From an uncultured Acholeplasmataceae bacterium (lineage in GTDB: Bacteria; Bacillota_I; Bacilli_A; RF39; UBA660): a DNA stretch of 29,497 nucleotides. The position numbers and the translations under genes were made by a program. Where the stretch lies: positions 1-29,497 of the forward strand of contig CAJKWD010000012.1 of NCBI GenBank assembly GCA_905203475.1. The letters run 5' to 3'. The notes beneath the pieces were generated by a model. The model was not told where the DNA came from, searched no databases, and saw nothing but the letters and a program-made list of their open reading frames with translations. Below, one piece after another: positions 28,719 to 29,497 of the stretch (position 1 is its first letter; each line of letters opens with the position of its first letter).

Positions 28719-29497
28719 TTATCCTATCGTATACGGATTTCCTTTTGTACCATTTCCTCCAGTGATTTGGATAGATGATTTTAAGAATACAACTGGACGA
28801 ATTCCACTAAAATTGTCACGGTACGCATTGTGGCCACCAAAGAATCCAGCACCTTCAGAGAACACAACATACCAGACAGAACTCGAGTCGTATCCAACCT
28901 CTGCAGAAAACGCATTCATTGCCCAGTATCCTGTTGGATCAGGTAATGCTTCTAATAAATAATTACTATCACATATAGTTTCTGGTATTTCTTCTATTAA
29001 TTTATTCATCTGGTCCGTTGCTGATATACACGCAACATTTGTACTTGCTCTTAGTAAATCACTAACATTCACAAGTCCTACATTTCCTGTCCACTTGTAC
29101 ATCTTCTCTCCGGCAATATTCTTTGCAATACTATCATTTCCACTTTTATATAATATCTGTACACTACCAATATTGAAAGTATGACTTTGTACTTGTGTTT
29201 TAGCAGTTCCGTCTAATGTTGGATAATATGTATCGTTTAAATACTGTTTCATACTGGAATCTTCTGTCACGGTTCCACTAAACTCCCCATCTGGTGTTTG
29301 AAATGTTCCTGATACGGCTGCGAATACTCCACAACCATAGGATGAATTTGTACAATATGTATTCTTTTCTGTTGTACGATGATTTGCTACATCATATGCC
29401 ATGGTTGTATAATTTTCGTTTTGTGGTAATAATTCATCTCTGATAATCTTATAGGTTCCATCTGTCTCTTTGGCTATAATTCTCCATAATTCATTAT
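28719..29497 (-). CDS. Surface protein with DUF6273-like domain (copy 2, cut by window end)
   Basis: The reading frame continues past the window end, so only the C-terminal 259 codons are seen. An internal ATG at 29402 is not the start, since the codons upstream still match copy 1 (ELWRIIAKETDGTYKIIRDE). It is a paralogue of the protein at 21098-22126: the Cys-containing NTYCTNSSYGCGVF, EDSSMKQYLNDTYYPTL, GNVGLVNVSDLLRASTN and IRPVVFLKSS blocks are shared, while the stretch between NAFSAE and RPV differs strongly. Presumed membrane-anchored like copy 1. Whether its leader also has a G-tract cannot be seen. Confidence 0.85.
   Translation of the reverse strand, partial: NELWRIIAKETDGTYKIIRDELLPQNENYTTMAYDVANHRTTEKNTYCTNSSYGCGVFAAVSGTFQTPDGEFSGTVTEDSSMKQYLNDTYYPTLDGTAKTQVQSHTFNIGSVQILYKSGNDSIAKNIAGEKMYKWTGNVGLVNVSDLLRASTNVACISATDQMNKLIEEIPETICDSNYLLEALPDPTGYWAMNAFSAEVGYDSSSVWYVVFSEGAGFFGGHNAYRDNFSGIRPVVFLKSSIQITGGNGTKGNPYTIG

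Noticed and set aside
1..29497. CRISPR arrays, insertion sequences, prophage or integrase genes
   Set aside because: None seen: no regularly spaced repeats, transposase or integrase motifs, or att-like duplications beside the partial tRNA within the window.

Overview
The window is an AT-rich bacterial chromosome segment, almost all read from the minus strand. It comes from a spore-forming, low-GC Bacillota with the standard code (TGA is used as a stop). Evidence for this is the Bacillus-type (class B) RNase P RNA, the germination protease gpr and spoIIP, GpsB, an LtaS-type lipoteichoic acid synthase, a PASTA kinase with its PP2C phosphatase, and Bacillus-like gene order in several blocks (rodZ-pgsA-recA; gpsB-rnpB; rpsT/gpr-spoIIP-small gene-lepA; rlmN-PP2C-prkC-rsgA-rpe). 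The surface proteins and the orphan prepilin resemble those of poorly cultured gut Bacilli, but I cannot name the species.

Layout. 1-70 is the 3' part of a tRNA-Ser(GCT). 135-3113 holds recA, pgsA, rodZ, rnpB and gpsB, with a LexA-like box in front of recA. 3201-5395 has an unknown gene, a two-gene ABC exporter and a 31-codon ORF. 5474-11008 is lepA, two unknown genes, a small membrane gene, spoIIP and gpr. 11114-12360 is the only plus-strand block: rpsT and a membrane-anchored transglutaminase-like protein. 12372-15903 has a GNAT acetyltransferase and a cytidine-deaminase-family gene behind a leader peptide with competing hairpins, then miaA, ruvB and ruvA (again with a LexA-like box). 15975-20950 is envelope-related: a prepilin-like protein with fibronectin-like repeats, three small membrane proteins and ltaS. 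21098-22126 is a membrane-anchored surface protein, preceded by about 500 bases of dense regulatory sequence. 22623-27627 is the rlmN-PP2C-prkC-rsgA-rpe operon. 27756-29497 has a CFI-box-like protein, a small helical protein and a second, truncated copy of the surface protein.

Two regulatory arrangements stand out. (1) At 13316-13396 a 16-codon leader ORF with its own ribosome binding site overlaps four segments able to form 1:2 plus 3:4, or alternatively 2:3. This is the topology of erm/cat translational attenuators, here in front of a cytidine-deaminase-family gene overlapped by an acetyltransferase gene. (2) At 22249-22257 a run of nine G (minus strand) interrupts a leader ORF upstream of the surface protein gene. 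Only the 3n+2 tract lengths (for example eight G) let the leader frame run through an intrinsic terminator and stop in an ATGA overlap with the surface gene start. As sequenced the frame stops just after the tract. This looks like a phase-variable, translation-coupled attenuator.

A recurring local habit helps gene calling: many stop codons (recA, pgsA, miaA, the prepilin, the 18221 gene, the 27756 gene, the 31-codon ORF) lie inside the hairpin of the following terminator. Strong Shine-Dalgarno sequences decide most starts, often well inside the longest reading frame.
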